Assembly (NCBI RefSeq): GCF_000819745.1
Contig: NZ_CDDA01000008.1
Span: forward strand, 131,223 to 195,222
Source of the DNA: Aeromonas bestiarum
GTDB taxonomy: Bacteria > Pseudomonadota > Gammaproteobacteria > Enterobacterales > Aeromonadaceae
DNA: 64,000 bases
Direction: 5' to 3'
In this document: piece after piece, positions 55,653-63,957 of the stretch
How the letters are laid out: every line of letters begins with the position of its first letter
Numbering within the stretch: position 1 is the first letter of the stretch
Translations under genes and position numbers: made by a program
The notes under the pieces: generated by a model
The model's database searches: none
What the model saw: the letters and a program-made list of their open reading frames with translations, nothing else
What the model was told of the DNA's origin: nothing

Positions 55653-55697
55653 TTTATCCCTCTCCTTTAAGGGTTTATTCAGGATTGTTGCGGCACA

Positions 55698-56570
55698 ATG
55701 GCGACCAATTCATCATCCGGTGTAGTCGTTATGGATGCCAATATAGTTGTGCTGAATCGAGGATACGATCAGACCTTTCAGGCCAGGGAGCAACAGCTTG
55801 TCGAGACCCTGGCCAGCTACGGCGAACTGGTGGTCTCCTTCTCCGGCCGACTGGAATCCTGCTACAGCATGGATTTGTGCCGCGCCAGCGGGGTCCGGAT
55901 CCGGGCCCTCACCCTGGACAGCCCGACTCGCAGCCGCAAGGAGGTGGCGCGGGCCAAACGCTACTGCCAGCGCTACGGCATAGAGCAGAGAGTCATCAAG
56001 ACCGACGAGATGATCTTCTGCGATCACCTGCGTCACCTCAACGAGGTGATAGACCCGGTACGCTACATCTGCCATCTCACCGCGCTGGAAACCGACTGGA
56101 GCCATCTGCCCATGCTGCTGCCCGCCCCGGTCGAGGAGTTGCAGGAGTATTTGCGCCGCTTCGGCAGCCTGCCGGCCAACACCCTCTGGCTGTTTGCCAA
56201 GCAGGGCATGACCCACAGGGACTTTCGTTACGGCTTCAACAAACGGCAGCTGGGGCGCTGGGGCAAGAGCGCCCATGGCTGCCTGAGTCGTCGCTTCTCC
56301 GATCCCGAGCTGGTGGACAAGCGCCATCTGCGCATGGTGGACATGGCGGAGCAGATGCTGGCCGACATGGGGCTGGAGGAGGCGCAGGTGTTCTTTCATA
56401 CCCTTTCGGATCAGGCGACCACACTGGCACGGGTGCGCGTACCGCTGCGGCTGCGTGCCCAGGCATTCGATCTGCAACCGGATATTCTCAATGCCCTCAA
56501 GAGCACAGAGTTCGATCTGGTGACGCTGGACATGGTGCAGGAGGAGGATCGGCAGGAGCTGGCTTGCTGA
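55698..56570 (+). CDS. LarE-like protein with degenerate PP-loop
   Basis: 290-residue member of the adenine-nucleotide alpha-hydrolase fold that lines up with LarE, the sulfur-transfer protein of lactate racemase cofactor synthesis. Matches: LVVSFSGRLESCYSM at the PP-loop, LTLDSPTRSRKEVARAKRY, a TDEM block, and GCLSRRFSDPELVDKRHLR, which aligns with the LarE CLASRxPYG segment and keeps the cysteine (Cys195). The PP-loop SGGxDS reads SGRLES (residues 49-54), so ATP binding is doubtful, and the middle DGTNxDD region is not recognisable. No larB or larC nearby. Confidence 0.65.
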   Translation: MATNSSSGVVVMDANIVVLNRGYDQTFQAREQQLVETLASYGELVVSFSGRLESCYSMDLCRASGVRIRALTLDSPTRSRKEVARAKRYCQRYGIEQRVIKTDEMIFCDHLRHLNEVIDPVRYICHLTALETDWSHLPMLLPAPVEELQEYLRRFGSLPANTLWLFAKQGMTHRDFRYGFNKRQLGRWGKSAHGCLSRRFSDPELVDKRHLRMVDMAEQMLADMGLEEAQVFFHTLSDQATTLARVRVPLRLRAQAFDLQPDILNALKSTEFDLVTLDMVQEEDRQELAC

Positions 56571-56670
56571 TGGCGGCAGCAGAGGGCAAGAACGTGAGTC
56601 GGGTCATAGGCAAGTCGGAGCCGACTCTTTATACTGACGCCCTTTTCCATCGACGCCGAGCCATCACCCT

Positions 56671-57219
56671 ATGAAACCCTTGTCCCGCCTGCTGGTTGCC
56701 CTCTGTCTGTCGCCCTTGCTGGCACAGGCTGCGCCCCTGACCCAGGTCACCCTGCCGGATGGCCGCCAGGTGCAGCTCAACGATGACTTCACCTGGGAAT
56801 ATCTGCTGATCAAGCCGACGGCGAGCGGTGAGGTGGTCACGGGCGCGGTGGCCGTCCCCGTGCTGACCGAGCAGGCGATGACCAATCCGGATCTGCTGGC
56901 CCAGGCGGTCAAGGACGGGATAAGCGTCAAGCTCGACAAGATTGAGGGCTCGGATCCCCTGTCGCTGCAATTTTTGGTGAGCAACACGGGCAGCCGCAGC
57001 GTGGTGCGGGTACGCGGCAGCGTCACCCTGTTCAGCGAGCAGGGTGCCCAGCTGGTCAAGCGGGAGGCCCGTTTCTGGGTGGGCGAGAACCGCCTGCCGG
57101 AGTCTTACTTGCGCAAGGGCCAGCAGCGTCCCTCCCTGGTGCTGGAGATGCCGCGGCCGGCCGGTCTGACTGGCAACCCCCTGGTGCGGGTCGAGATTGA
57201 GGAAGTGGAGTTCCGCTAA
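56671..57219 (+). CDS. DUF3157 secreted protein
   Basis: 182-residue protein with signal peptide (ending about residue 20, LAQAAP). The mature start TLPDGRQVQLNDDFTWEYL is the mark of DUF3157 proteins of vibrios and aeromonads; the C-terminal half is a beta-sandwich-like stretch (VRVRGSVTLFSEQGAQLVK). Single gene with its own hairpin after it. Function unknown. Confidence 0.82.
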   Translation: MKPLSRLLVALCLSPLLAQAAPLTQVTLPDGRQVQLNDDFTWEYLLIKPTASGEVVTGAVAVPVLTEQAMTNPDLLAQAVKDGISVKLDKIEGSDPLSLQFLVSNTGSRSVVRVRGSVTLFSEQGAQLVKREARFWVGENRLPESYLRKGQQRPSLVLEMPRPAGLTGNPLVRVEIEEVEFR

Positions 57220-57240
57220 ATCCTGCGCAGACACCAGTTG

Positions 57241-57271
57241 CCAAACAGGCTCCATCACCGAGCCTGTTTGG
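57241..57271 (+). terminator. stem-loop terminator of the DUF3157 gene
   Basis: Perfect 12-bp stem CCAAACAGGCTC/GAGCCTGTTTGG with 7-base loop, then GTTCAATTG. The U-tract is poor, so efficiency may be moderate. Confidence 0.7.
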
Positions 57272-57422
57272 GTTCAATTGTTAACCTGGTAACCGCCAGC
57301 AACAGTTGCTTACATCTGACATGATTTGGCAACAGCTTGCCGCTCGGCATTCCCCCTCCTGCTCGGCACAATGGCTCCATTCCAGCTAGGTCTCAACTAG
57401 CTCAACAAGTGGAGTCATCAAA

Positions 57423-58052
57423 ATGAAAAAAGTTGCACTTTCTGTTCTGGTTCTGGCCGGTTTCGCTTCTACTTCCGCTCTGGCACAGGATGCCTTCAGT
57501 TACGCCAAGGGCGGCCTGACCTGGGCACACACCAAGTCCGACTACATCGGCGGCAAAGACGGCAACAACCGCGATTTCGGTGGTCTGAATCTGGATCTCT
57601 CCAAGAGCTTCGGTTCCAACTTCTACGGCCGTCTGGGCAGTGAATACACCTCCCGCAACGATGGCAACGACAGCATGGGCCTCTCCAGCCTGGGTCTGGG
57701 TGTCTACACCCCGCTCAGCACCGGCCTGAACCTCTATGGTGAAGCGGGTCTGATGGGTTACACCATGGAGCGCCAGCTTCAATCCAACGTGAACAACACT
57801 GGTTGGGACAACATCACCCGCAAGAACAGCGGCAGCATGTACGGTGAAGTGGGCCTGCGTTACGACATCGGCGCCGTCGAGCTTTCCACCGGCTACCGCT
57901 ACGCCAACATGACCGACGACATGCACGATTTCAAAGTGGGCGCCGCCTACAAGGTGAGCCAGAACCTGGCCCTCACCGCCGATTACACCTACCGCAAGTG
58001 GGACCTGCAACAGGGTTCCATCTCCAGCCTGGGTGTGAAGTACAGCTTCTAA
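57423..58052 (+). CDS. outer-membrane beta-barrel protein
   Basis: 209-residue porin-like protein. Signal peptide ends SALA-QDA; the mature part alternates polar and aromatic residues in about eight to ten strands (for example NLYGEAGLMGYTMERQLQ, VELSTGYRYANM), ending with the typical terminal aromatic SSLGVKYSF. It resembles small OmpA/OmpX-type barrels without an OmpA C-terminal domain. Specific function unknown. AT-rich upstream region, strong terminator downstream. Confidence 0.85.
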   Translation: MKKVALSVLVLAGFASTSALAQDAFSYAKGGLTWAHTKSDYIGGKDGNNRDFGGLNLDLSKSFGSNFYGRLGSEYTSRNDGNDSMGLSSLGLGVYTPLSTGLNLYGEAGLMGYTMERQLQSNVNNTGWDNITRKNSGSMYGEVGLRYDIGAVELSTGYRYANMTDDMHDFKVGAAYKVSQNLALTADYTYRKWDLQQGSISSLGVKYSF

Positions 58053-58079
58053 TCCTGTTTCCTGTAGTGTCTTCATTTT

Positions 58080-58108
58080 TGCCCATGACGTTTGTCATGG
58101 GCTTTTTC
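58080..58108 (+). terminator. terminator of the beta-barrel gene
   Basis: GCCCATGAC and GTCATGGGC pair around GTTT (58081-58102), followed by TTTTT. Confidence 0.92.
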
Positions 58109-58157
58109 ATTTTCTGGTGATCCTATTTTCGCCCTTGTGCCGTATCAGTCCGCAATA

Positions 58158-58214
58158 GTTATACAACTTTCTTTTCTTTGTATAACTGCTATAACTGAAC
58201 TCAGGCTTATACAA
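58158..58214 (+). promoter_or_regulatory. operator upstream of the ybgA-merR-phrB operon
   Basis: Perfect inverted repeat GTTATACAA (58158-58166) and TTGTATAAC (58178-58186), centres 20 bp apart, plus a third half-site TTATACAA at 58207-58214 next to the ribosome site. Palindromes of the form T(G/A)TACA-N12-TGTA(C/T)A are known to me for LitR-type MerR regulators; here the inner spacing is 13. The MerR protein at 59235 is the likely binder. Confidence 0.6.
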
Positions 58215-58225
58215 GGAGCGTCAAC

Positions 58226-59170
58226 ATGTACAAGATTAAAGTCGGTATCAGTGCCTGCCTGCTGGGACAGGAAGTGCGGTTCGACGGGGGCCACAAGCGC
58301 TCCAGCTTCTGCGAACGGGATCTTGGCGCTCACTTCGATTACCACCCCGTCTGTCCCGAGATGGCCATCGGCCTGGGAGCGCCGCGCGCCGCCATCCGGC
58401 TGGTCAAACGCCATGGCGAAATCCGCGCCGAGGCGAGCAACGGCAGTTTCGATGTCACCGAGCAACTGATCGCCTTCAGCGAGCAGAAGGCTCGCCAGCT
58501 CGACTTCATCTCCGGCTATATCCTCTGCGCCAAGTCACCCAGTTGCGGCATGGAGCGGGTGCGCATCTATGGCGCCAACAATGAGGGGAGTGCCAAGGAG
58601 GGGATTGGCCTGTTTGCCAAGGCGTTGATGGAAGCCAACCCCCTGCTGCCGGTGGAAGAAGATGGCCGCCTGTGCGACCCCATACTGCGGGAGAACTTCG
58701 TGCTGCGGGTCTTTGCCTACCACGACTGGCAGCAGCTCTGCGCCCAGGGGCTCAGTGCCGCGGCGCTCATCCGCTTTCACTCCCGTTACAAGTATCTGGT
58801 GCTCTCCCATGCCACTACCCACTATCGGGCGCTCGGCAAGCTGCTGGGCAACCTTGGCAAGGCCAACCTGCAGCAGGTGGCCGACAGCTACATCAAGGGA
58901 TTGATGGCTGCCCTGACCCTGCGTGCCAATCGCCGCAGCCACACCAATGTGCTGATGCACCTGCAGGGTTACTTCAAGCGGGTACTGACCCCTTCCCAGA
59001 AGCAGGAGCTGGCAGACACAATCGACAAGTACCGTACCGGCATTTTCCCGCTGCTGGTGCCGCTGACCCTGATCCGCCACTACCTGCGGGAATACCCCAA
59101 TCCCTATCTGTCCGGGCAGGTTTATCTCAATCCTCATCCCGATACGCTCAAGCTGCGCTACGGGCTCTGA
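58226..59170 (+). CDS. ybgA: YbgA-family protein (DUF523-DUF1722)
   Basis: 314-residue two-domain protein. N-terminal DUF523 with the cysteine pattern ISACLLGQEVRFDGGHKR, CPEMAIGLGAPR and ILCAKSPSCGMERV; C-terminal DUF1722 (about 190-305) with FHSRYKYLVLSHATTHYRAL. In E. coli, ybgA also precedes the photolyase gene. AAGGAG before the ATG. First gene of the operon; a role in DNA repair or cofactor handling is suggested only by context. Confidence 0.9.
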   Translation: MYKIKVGISACLLGQEVRFDGGHKRSSFCERDLGAHFDYHPVCPEMAIGLGAPRAAIRLVKRHGEIRAEASNGSFDVTEQLIAFSEQKARQLDFISGYILCAKSPSCGMERVRIYGANNEGSAKEGIGLFAKALMEANPLLPVEEDGRLCDPILRENFVLRVFAYHDWQQLCAQGLSAAALIRFHSRYKYLVLSHATTHYRALGKLLGNLGKANLQQVADSYIKGLMAALTLRANRRSHTNVLMHLQGYFKRVLTPSQKQELADTIDKYRTGIFPLLVPLTLIRHYLREYPNPYLSGQVYLNPHPDTLKLRYGL

Positions 59171-59184
59171 TCCCTGTTTTGCGA

Positions 59185-59205
59185 CCCCGGCCCCTTTGGC
59201 CGGGG
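59185..59205. repeat. intra-operon GC stem-loop between ybgA and merR
   Basis: CCCCGGCC (59185-59192) and GGCCGGGG (59198-59205) are perfect complements around 5 bases, without U-tract. Confidence 0.6.
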
Positions 59206-59234
59206 CGCCCATACCCTGTTGAACGGAATTAGCC

Positions 59235-60122
59235 ATGTCAGATTTACCACAAGATGATGCCACCAGACCGGATGAGGGCATTTACCCCATTCGCGATGTC
59301 TCCCGCCTCACCGGTGTCAATGCCGTCACCCTGCGCGCCTGGCAGCGCCGCTACGGGCTGGTGCAGCCGGCCCGCACCGAGAAGGGTCACCGCCTCTACA
59401 GCGAGCAGGACATCCGCCAGATAGGCGAGATCCTGAGCTGGCTGGAGCGGGGGGTGAGCATAGGCCAGGTCAAGGGATTGCTGAGCGAGCCCCAATCCCA
59501 GCTGGTGAGCGATCACTGGCAGCAGACCCTGGAGCAGCTGTGCCAGGCGGTGCTCGCCCTCAACCAGCGCAAGGTGGAGGCGCAACTGAATGACCTGCTG
59601 GCGAGTTACCCGTTCGAGCTGGTGCGCAGCCGGGTGCTGCAACCTCTGGTGGAGCAGTTGCTCGGCCTGTGGCGCGAGCGGCCCGATGGCGAGCTGCTGC
59701 AACAGGTGTGGCTGGGCTGGCTTCATACCCGCTTCGCCCGCCACCTGATCGAGCAGGAGAAGGGCGTGCCGATCACGTTGGCGAGCTGGGGCCAGGTCGG
59801 CCCCCTCGATCTGGTCTGGTCTGCCTACGAGCTGATCGGCCAGGGTTATGAGGTGCAGTTGCTGGGGGCGGTCGAGCCGCGCCACCTCGCCCTGCTGGAG
59901 GGGCGGGCGACCACTCCCTGGCTGGTTCTGCTGGGGGCCGGGCTTGGCAAGCAGGATCTGGCCACCGGCTGGCCGACGGGCACCCGCTTGTTTGGCGAGC
60001 TGGGGCGCCTCTATGACGCGGATTGGCTGGCGGCCCACGGCTGGCAGCCCACCCTTGCACAGGTTTCTTTGGACCAACCGGCAGCCCGTGGCGGCGCCGT
60101 GCGCGGGAGCAAGACCCCATGA
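59235..60122 (+). CDS. MerR-family regulator with B12-binding-like C-domain
   Basis: 295-residue regulator: MerR HTH (about 18-85, YPIRDVSRLTGVNAVTLRAW and KGHRLYSEQDIRQ), a helical segment, then a region resembling the cobalamin-binding domain of LitR/CarH. At the place where a cobalamin-ligating ExH/DxHxxG motif would be, the sequence reads SWGQVGPLD, with Gly in place of His. It is encoded between ybgA and phrB and overlaps phrB by four bases (ATGA). Likely autoregulates the operon through the palindrome at 58158. Light response by B12 seems unlikely for this protein alone. Confidence 0.85.
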   Translation: MSDLPQDDATRPDEGIYPIRDVSRLTGVNAVTLRAWQRRYGLVQPARTEKGHRLYSEQDIRQIGEILSWLERGVSIGQVKGLLSEPQSQLVSDHWQQTLEQLCQAVLALNQRKVEAQLNDLLASYPFELVRSRVLQPLVEQLLGLWRERPDGELLQQVWLGWLHTRFARHLIEQEKGVPITLASWGQVGPLDLVWSAYELIGQGYEVQLLGAVEPRHLALLEGRATTPWLVLLGAGLGKQDLATGWPTGTRLFGELGRLYDADWLAAHGWQPTLAQVSLDQPAARGGAVRGSKTP

Positions 60123-61540
60123 AGCTGGTCTGGTTTCGCAATGATTTGCGCCTCGCCGACAACCCGGCCTTGCGACACGCTTGCGCCGAGACGGGGGAGG
60201 TAGCCGCCCTGTTTGTCATCTCCCCGATCCAGTGGCGACAACACAAGATGGCCCCCATCCGTCAGCGCTTGATGCTGGCGCAGGTCGATGCGCTGGGCCG
60301 TGAACTGGCGGCTCTCGGCATCCAGCTCCATCTGCTGCGGGTGGAGACCTTTGCCGAGCTGCCGGCGGCGTTGGCGACCCTGAGCCGGGAGCTCCGTGTC
60401 ACTCATCTCTACGCCAACCAGGCCATCGAACTCGATGAACAGCGCCGCGACCGTGCCGTCAGCGCCGTGCTGGCGGAGCAGAAGACAAGTTGCCACTGGT
60501 TCAACGGCTGCTGCGTGCTGCCGCCGGGCCGGGTGCTGACAGGTGCTGGGGAGATGTTCAAGGTGTTCACCCCCTTCAGCCGCGCCTGGCTCAAGGCGCT
60601 GGAGGAGGATGGCTTCGTCATTCACCGAGCCCCCGCGCCCCGGGGCGAGCCGCTGTTGTGGCAGCCGCTGGCCGACAGGGCACTTGTCGATGCAGATCTC
60701 GGTGAAGTGACGCCGGATCCGCGCTGGCCGGTGGGGGAGGCCGAGGCACAGCGCCGTCTGCACGCTTTTCTGGAACAGGCGGTGCTCGACTATGGCGAGA
60801 CCCGGGACTTTCCGGCGCAGGCGGGCACTTCCATCCTCTCGCCTTATCTGGCTGCCGGCATCATAAGTCCGCGCCAGTGCGTGGGGGCGCTGCAACAGCG
60901 GCTCGGTTACCGGCCCCAATCCAAGGCACAGCCCGGTTTCGTTTGGCTCAATGAGCTTGTCTGGCGCGACTTCTATCGCCACCTGCTGGTGCTGGTGCCG
61001 ACCCTCTCCATGAACCTGCCGTTCAAACCCGAGACAGCCGCCTTGCCCTGGGGCTGGGATCCGGAGGCCTTGGCCGCCTGGTGCGAGGGGCGCACCGGCT
61101 ATCCCATCGTCGATGCGGCCATGCGCTGCCTCAACGCCACCGGCTGGATGCACAACCGGCTGCGGATGATAGTGGCGAGCTTCCTGACCAAGGATCTGCA
61201 CATCCACTGGCGGCTCGGGGAGGATTACTTCATGAGCCAGCTGATTGACGGGGATCTGGCGGCCAACAACGGCGGCTGGCAGTGGGCAGCGGGTACGGGT
61301 GCCGATGCGGCCCCCTACTTTCGGGTGTTCAATCCCACCACTCAGGGGCAACGATTTGATCCACAAGGAGACTTTATCCGTACTTGGGTAACTGAACTTG
61401 CCGATGTCCCCGCCGCCTATGTGCACCAGCCCCATGACTGGTTGCGACTCAAGGGAGGAAGGGGATATCCGGCACCCATGGTGGATCACGCCGTCGCCCG
61501 GGTGAGAGCCATCGAGATGTTTCGACACCTGGAGAAATAG
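60119..61540 (+). CDS. phrB: deoxyribodipyrimidine photolyase PhrB
   Basis: FAD-dependent blue-light repair of cyclobutane pyrimidine dimers, 473 residues, as in E. coli (472). N-terminal antenna domain starting KLVWFRNDLRLADNPAL; FAD-binding helical domain with WLNELVWRDFYRHLL, MRCLNATGWMHNRLRM and DLAANNGGWQWAAGTGADAA, then PYFRVFNP. Start at 60119 overlaps the merR stop (ATGA). Class I CPD photolyase. Confidence 0.97.
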   Translation: MKLVWFRNDLRLADNPALRHACAETGEVAALFVISPIQWRQHKMAPIRQRLMLAQVDALGRELAALGIQLHLLRVETFAELPAALATLSRELRVTHLYANQAIELDEQRRDRAVSAVLAEQKTSCHWFNGCCVLPPGRVLTGAGEMFKVFTPFSRAWLKALEEDGFVIHRAPAPRGEPLLWQPLADRALVDADLGEVTPDPRWPVGEAEAQRRLHAFLEQAVLDYGETRDFPAQAGTSILSPYLAAGIISPRQCVGALQQRLGYRPQSKAQPGFVWLNELVWRDFYRHLLVLVPTLSMNLPFKPETAALPWGWDPEALAAWCEGRTGYPIVDAAMRCLNATGWMHNRLRMIVASFLTKDLHIHWRLGEDYFMSQLIDGDLAANNGGWQWAAGTGADAAPYFRVFNPTTQGQRFDPQGDFIRTWVTELADVPAAYVHQPHDWLRLKGGRGYPAPMVDHAVARVRAIEMFRHLEK

Positions 61541-61541
61541 A

Positions 61542-61970
61542 ATGAATGCGCCGCTGGCCCGCTTTATTGCCCTTTACCAGCAACTGGACAAGCAGCAGTT
61601 GCACCGCTTGCCGGACGTCTACGCCGAGCAGGTGATCTTCATCGATCCGGCCCACCGTATCGAGGGGCTGACGGCGCTCACCGACTATTTTGCCGCCCTC
61701 TATGAGCGTCTCGCAGACTGCCGCTTCGAGATCATCAGCCAGCAGCAACAGGGTCGTGAGGCCTGGATAAGCTGGGTCATGACCTTCTCCCACCCAAGGC
61801 TCGGCGGGGGACGGCCCGTCACTGTGGAGGGGGCGACCCGGCTTGAGTTCGACGCCGCAGACAAGGTGTGTCTGCATCGCGACTACTTCGATCTCGGCGC
61901 CATGCTCTACGAGCAGTTGCCGCTGCTCGGATCCCTGGTGCGCACTATCAAGGGGAGGCTGGGATCATGA
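61542..61970 (+). CDS. NTF2-like (SnoaL-type) protein
   Basis: 142-residue alpha+beta barrel protein: ARFIALYQQLDKQQLHRLPD, VIFIDPAHRIEGLTALTDYF, then the strand set with RLEFDAADKVCLHRDYFDL. One base separates its ATG from the photolyase stop, and its own stop overlaps the next ATG. Members of this family sit in light-inducible clusters; catalytic role unclear. Confidence 0.85.
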   Translation: MNAPLARFIALYQQLDKQQLHRLPDVYAEQVIFIDPAHRIEGLTALTDYFAALYERLADCRFEIISQQQQGREAWISWVMTFSHPRLGGGRPVTVEGATRLEFDAADKVCLHRDYFDLGAMLYEQLPLLGSLVRTIKGRLGS

Positions 61971-62701
61971 GCGGACGTGTGCTGATAACGGGGGCCAGCT
62001 CCGGGCTGGGCTGCCAGCTGGCGCTCGATTACCGGCAGGCGGGCTGGCAGGTGTGGGGCTGCGGTCGCGATGGCGATCGGCTGCTGGCACTGGGTCGCCA
62101 CGGCATCACCCCATTGCAGTTTGATAGCCGGGATGCGGTTGCCATGGCAGAGGTGGCGGCCAGCCTGCCGCCGCTGGATCTGCTGATCCTCAATGCCGGC
62201 AGCTGCGAATACATGGATCTGGCAGAGGGGTTCGATGGCGAGCTGTTTGCCCGGGTGATCGAGACCAATCTCATCGCCACCGGCCACGCGCTGGCCGCCT
62301 TCCTGCCGCTTCTGGAACGCGGTGCCCGGCTTGCCATCGTCGGCTCCTCGGTGAGCTGGTTGCCGCTGCCACGGGCCGAAGCCTATGGCGCTTCCAAGGC
62401 GGCCCTCGACTATCTGGCCGATACCCTGCGTCTCGATCTCAAGGCCAGGGGCATAGCAGTGACCCTGATCCGCCCCGGCTTTGTGCAGACGCCGCTCACC
62501 GCGAAAAATGATTTTCCCATGCCCTGCCTGGTGACGGTGGAGCAGGCCTCTCGCGCCATCCTGACCGGACTGGCCGCCGGTCGTCACCAGATCCATTTTC
62601 CTCGCCGCTTCATCTGGTTGCTGCGCCTGCTTGGCGCACTGCCGGTGGGACTCTGGCTGCGGCTTGGCAGCACGCTTGTTTCGAAAGGACGCCCTTCATG
62701 A
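61967..62701 (+). CDS. short-chain dehydrogenase/reductase in photolyase operon
   Basis: 244-residue SDR. Nucleotide-binding VLITGASSGLGCQLALDY, NAGSCEY, catalytic Ser in VGSSVSWLPL and Tyr-Lys in AYGASKAALDYL. ATGA overlaps at both ends show translational coupling with the NTF2-like and FAD genes. Substrate unknown; the neighbourhood suggests lipid or photo-oxidative metabolism. Confidence 0.9.
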   Translation: MSGRVLITGASSGLGCQLALDYRQAGWQVWGCGRDGDRLLALGRHGITPLQFDSRDAVAMAEVAASLPPLDLLILNAGSCEYMDLAEGFDGELFARVIETNLIATGHALAAFLPLLERGARLAIVGSSVSWLPLPRAEAYGASKAALDYLADTLRLDLKARGIAVTLIRPGFVQTPLTAKNDFPMPCLVTVEQASRAILTGLAAGRHQIHFPRRFIWLLRLLGALPVGLWLRLGSTLVSKGRPS

Positions 62702-63957
62702 AGAAAAAAATCGCCATCGTCGGCTCTGGGATCTCCGGGCTTACCGCCGGTTTTCTGCTCCACAAGCGCCACGATGTTACCTTGTTCGAGGCGGCGCCCA
62801 CTCTGGGGGGTCATACCGCCACCGTCGATGTCAGCTTGGCCGGTCGCAGCTATGCCATCGACACAGGTTTTATCGTATTCAACGATCGCACCTACCCCAA
62901 TTTCCTCAAATTGCTGGAGCGGATCGGCGTGGCGCGCCAGGACGCCGAGATGAGCTTTTCGGTGAAGAGCCCGCAGGGGTTCGAGTACAACGGTCACAAT
63001 CTGGATACCCTGTTTGCCCAGCGCAGCAATCTGCTGAGCCCGCGTTTTTACCGCTTCGTGGCCGAGATACTGCGCTTCAACCGGGAGGCCCGTGCCTGGC
63101 TGGCCGACGGCCAACGCCATGGCGAGTGTCCCGCGCTGACCCTGGGGGACTTCTTGCAGGTGGGGGACTTTAGCGACTACTTCGCCCGCCACTACATTCT
63201 GCCGATGGGGGCGGCCATCTGGTCCTCCACCCTGGCGGACATGCGAGCCTTTCCGCTGGCCTTCTTCCTGCGCTTTTTTGCCAACCATGGCCTGCTCGAT
63301 GTGGCCAACCGTCCCCAGTGGTACGTGATCCCGGGTGGCTCGCGGGAATACATAGGCCCGCTCACCGCAGGCTGGCAGCCGCAGATCCGGCTCGCCTGCC
63401 CGGTGCAGGGGATCCGGCGCCTGGCCGAGGGTGTGCTGATCCAGAGCCGTTATGGCGAGGAACAGTTTGACGAGGTGATCCTCGCCTGCCACAGCGATCA
63501 GGCGCTGGCCCTGCTTGCCGATGCGAGCGAGCGGGAGCAGGCCATTCTCGGGGACATGGCTTATCAGGCCAATGACGTCTGGTTGCATACCGATGTCAGC
63601 TGTTTGCCCACTCGCCGCAAAGCCTGGGCCAGCTGGAACTATCAGCTGGACGGGGACGACGAGGCGCGGCCGCTGGTGAGCTACAACATGAACATTCTGC
63701 AGGGGGTGAACTCGCCAGTGCCCTTCTGCGTCAGTCTCAATCCCAAAGGAAAGGTGGACGAGAGCAAGGTGCTGCGCCGCTTCGTTTATCACCACCCTGT
63801 GTTCAATCAGGCATCCATTGAGGCGCAGCAGGCGCGGCTGGAGATCTGCGGTCAGCATCACACCCACTTTTGCGGTGCCTACTGGTACAACGGTTTTCAT
63901 GAAGACGGGGTGCGCAGCGCACTGGACGTCGCCAGACGCTTCGGAGCCGAGCTATGA
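62698..63957 (+). CDS. NAD(P)/FAD-dependent amine-oxidase-type oxidoreductase
   Basis: 419-residue flavoprotein: Rossmann IAIVGSGISGLTAGFLLHKR at the N-terminus, GGHTATVDV, and substrate-domain segments such as FIVFNDRTYPNFLKLL and PMGAAIWSSTLADMRAFP. Proteins of this type precede DUF1365 and cyclopropane-synthase-like genes in photo-oxidative stress clusters. ATGA overlap with the next, truncated gene. Reaction not known. Confidence 0.9.
   Translation: MKKKIAIVGSGISGLTAGFLLHKRHDVTLFEAAPTLGGHTATVDVSLAGRSYAIDTGFIVFNDRTYPNFLKLLERIGVARQDAEMSFSVKSPQGFEYNGHNLDTLFAQRSNLLSPRFYRFVAEILRFNREARAWLADGQRHGECPALTLGDFLQVGDFSDYFARHYILPMGAAIWSSTLADMRAFPLAFFLRFFANHGLLDVANRPQWYVIPGGSREYIGPLTAGWQPQIRLACPVQGIRRLAEGVLIQSRYGEEQFDEVILACHSDQALALLADASEREQAILGDMAYQANDVWLHTDVSCLPTRRKAWASWNYQLDGDDEARPLVSYNMNILQGVNSPVPFCVSLNPKGKVDESKVLRRFVYHHPVFNQASIEAQQARLEICGQHHTHFCGAYWYNGFHEDGVRSALDVARRFGAEL

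Noticed and set aside
57326-57341. Sigma54-like TTGGCAACAGCTTGCC before the beta-barrel gene
   Set aside because: GG to GC spacing is nine bases instead of ten, so it would not be recognised.
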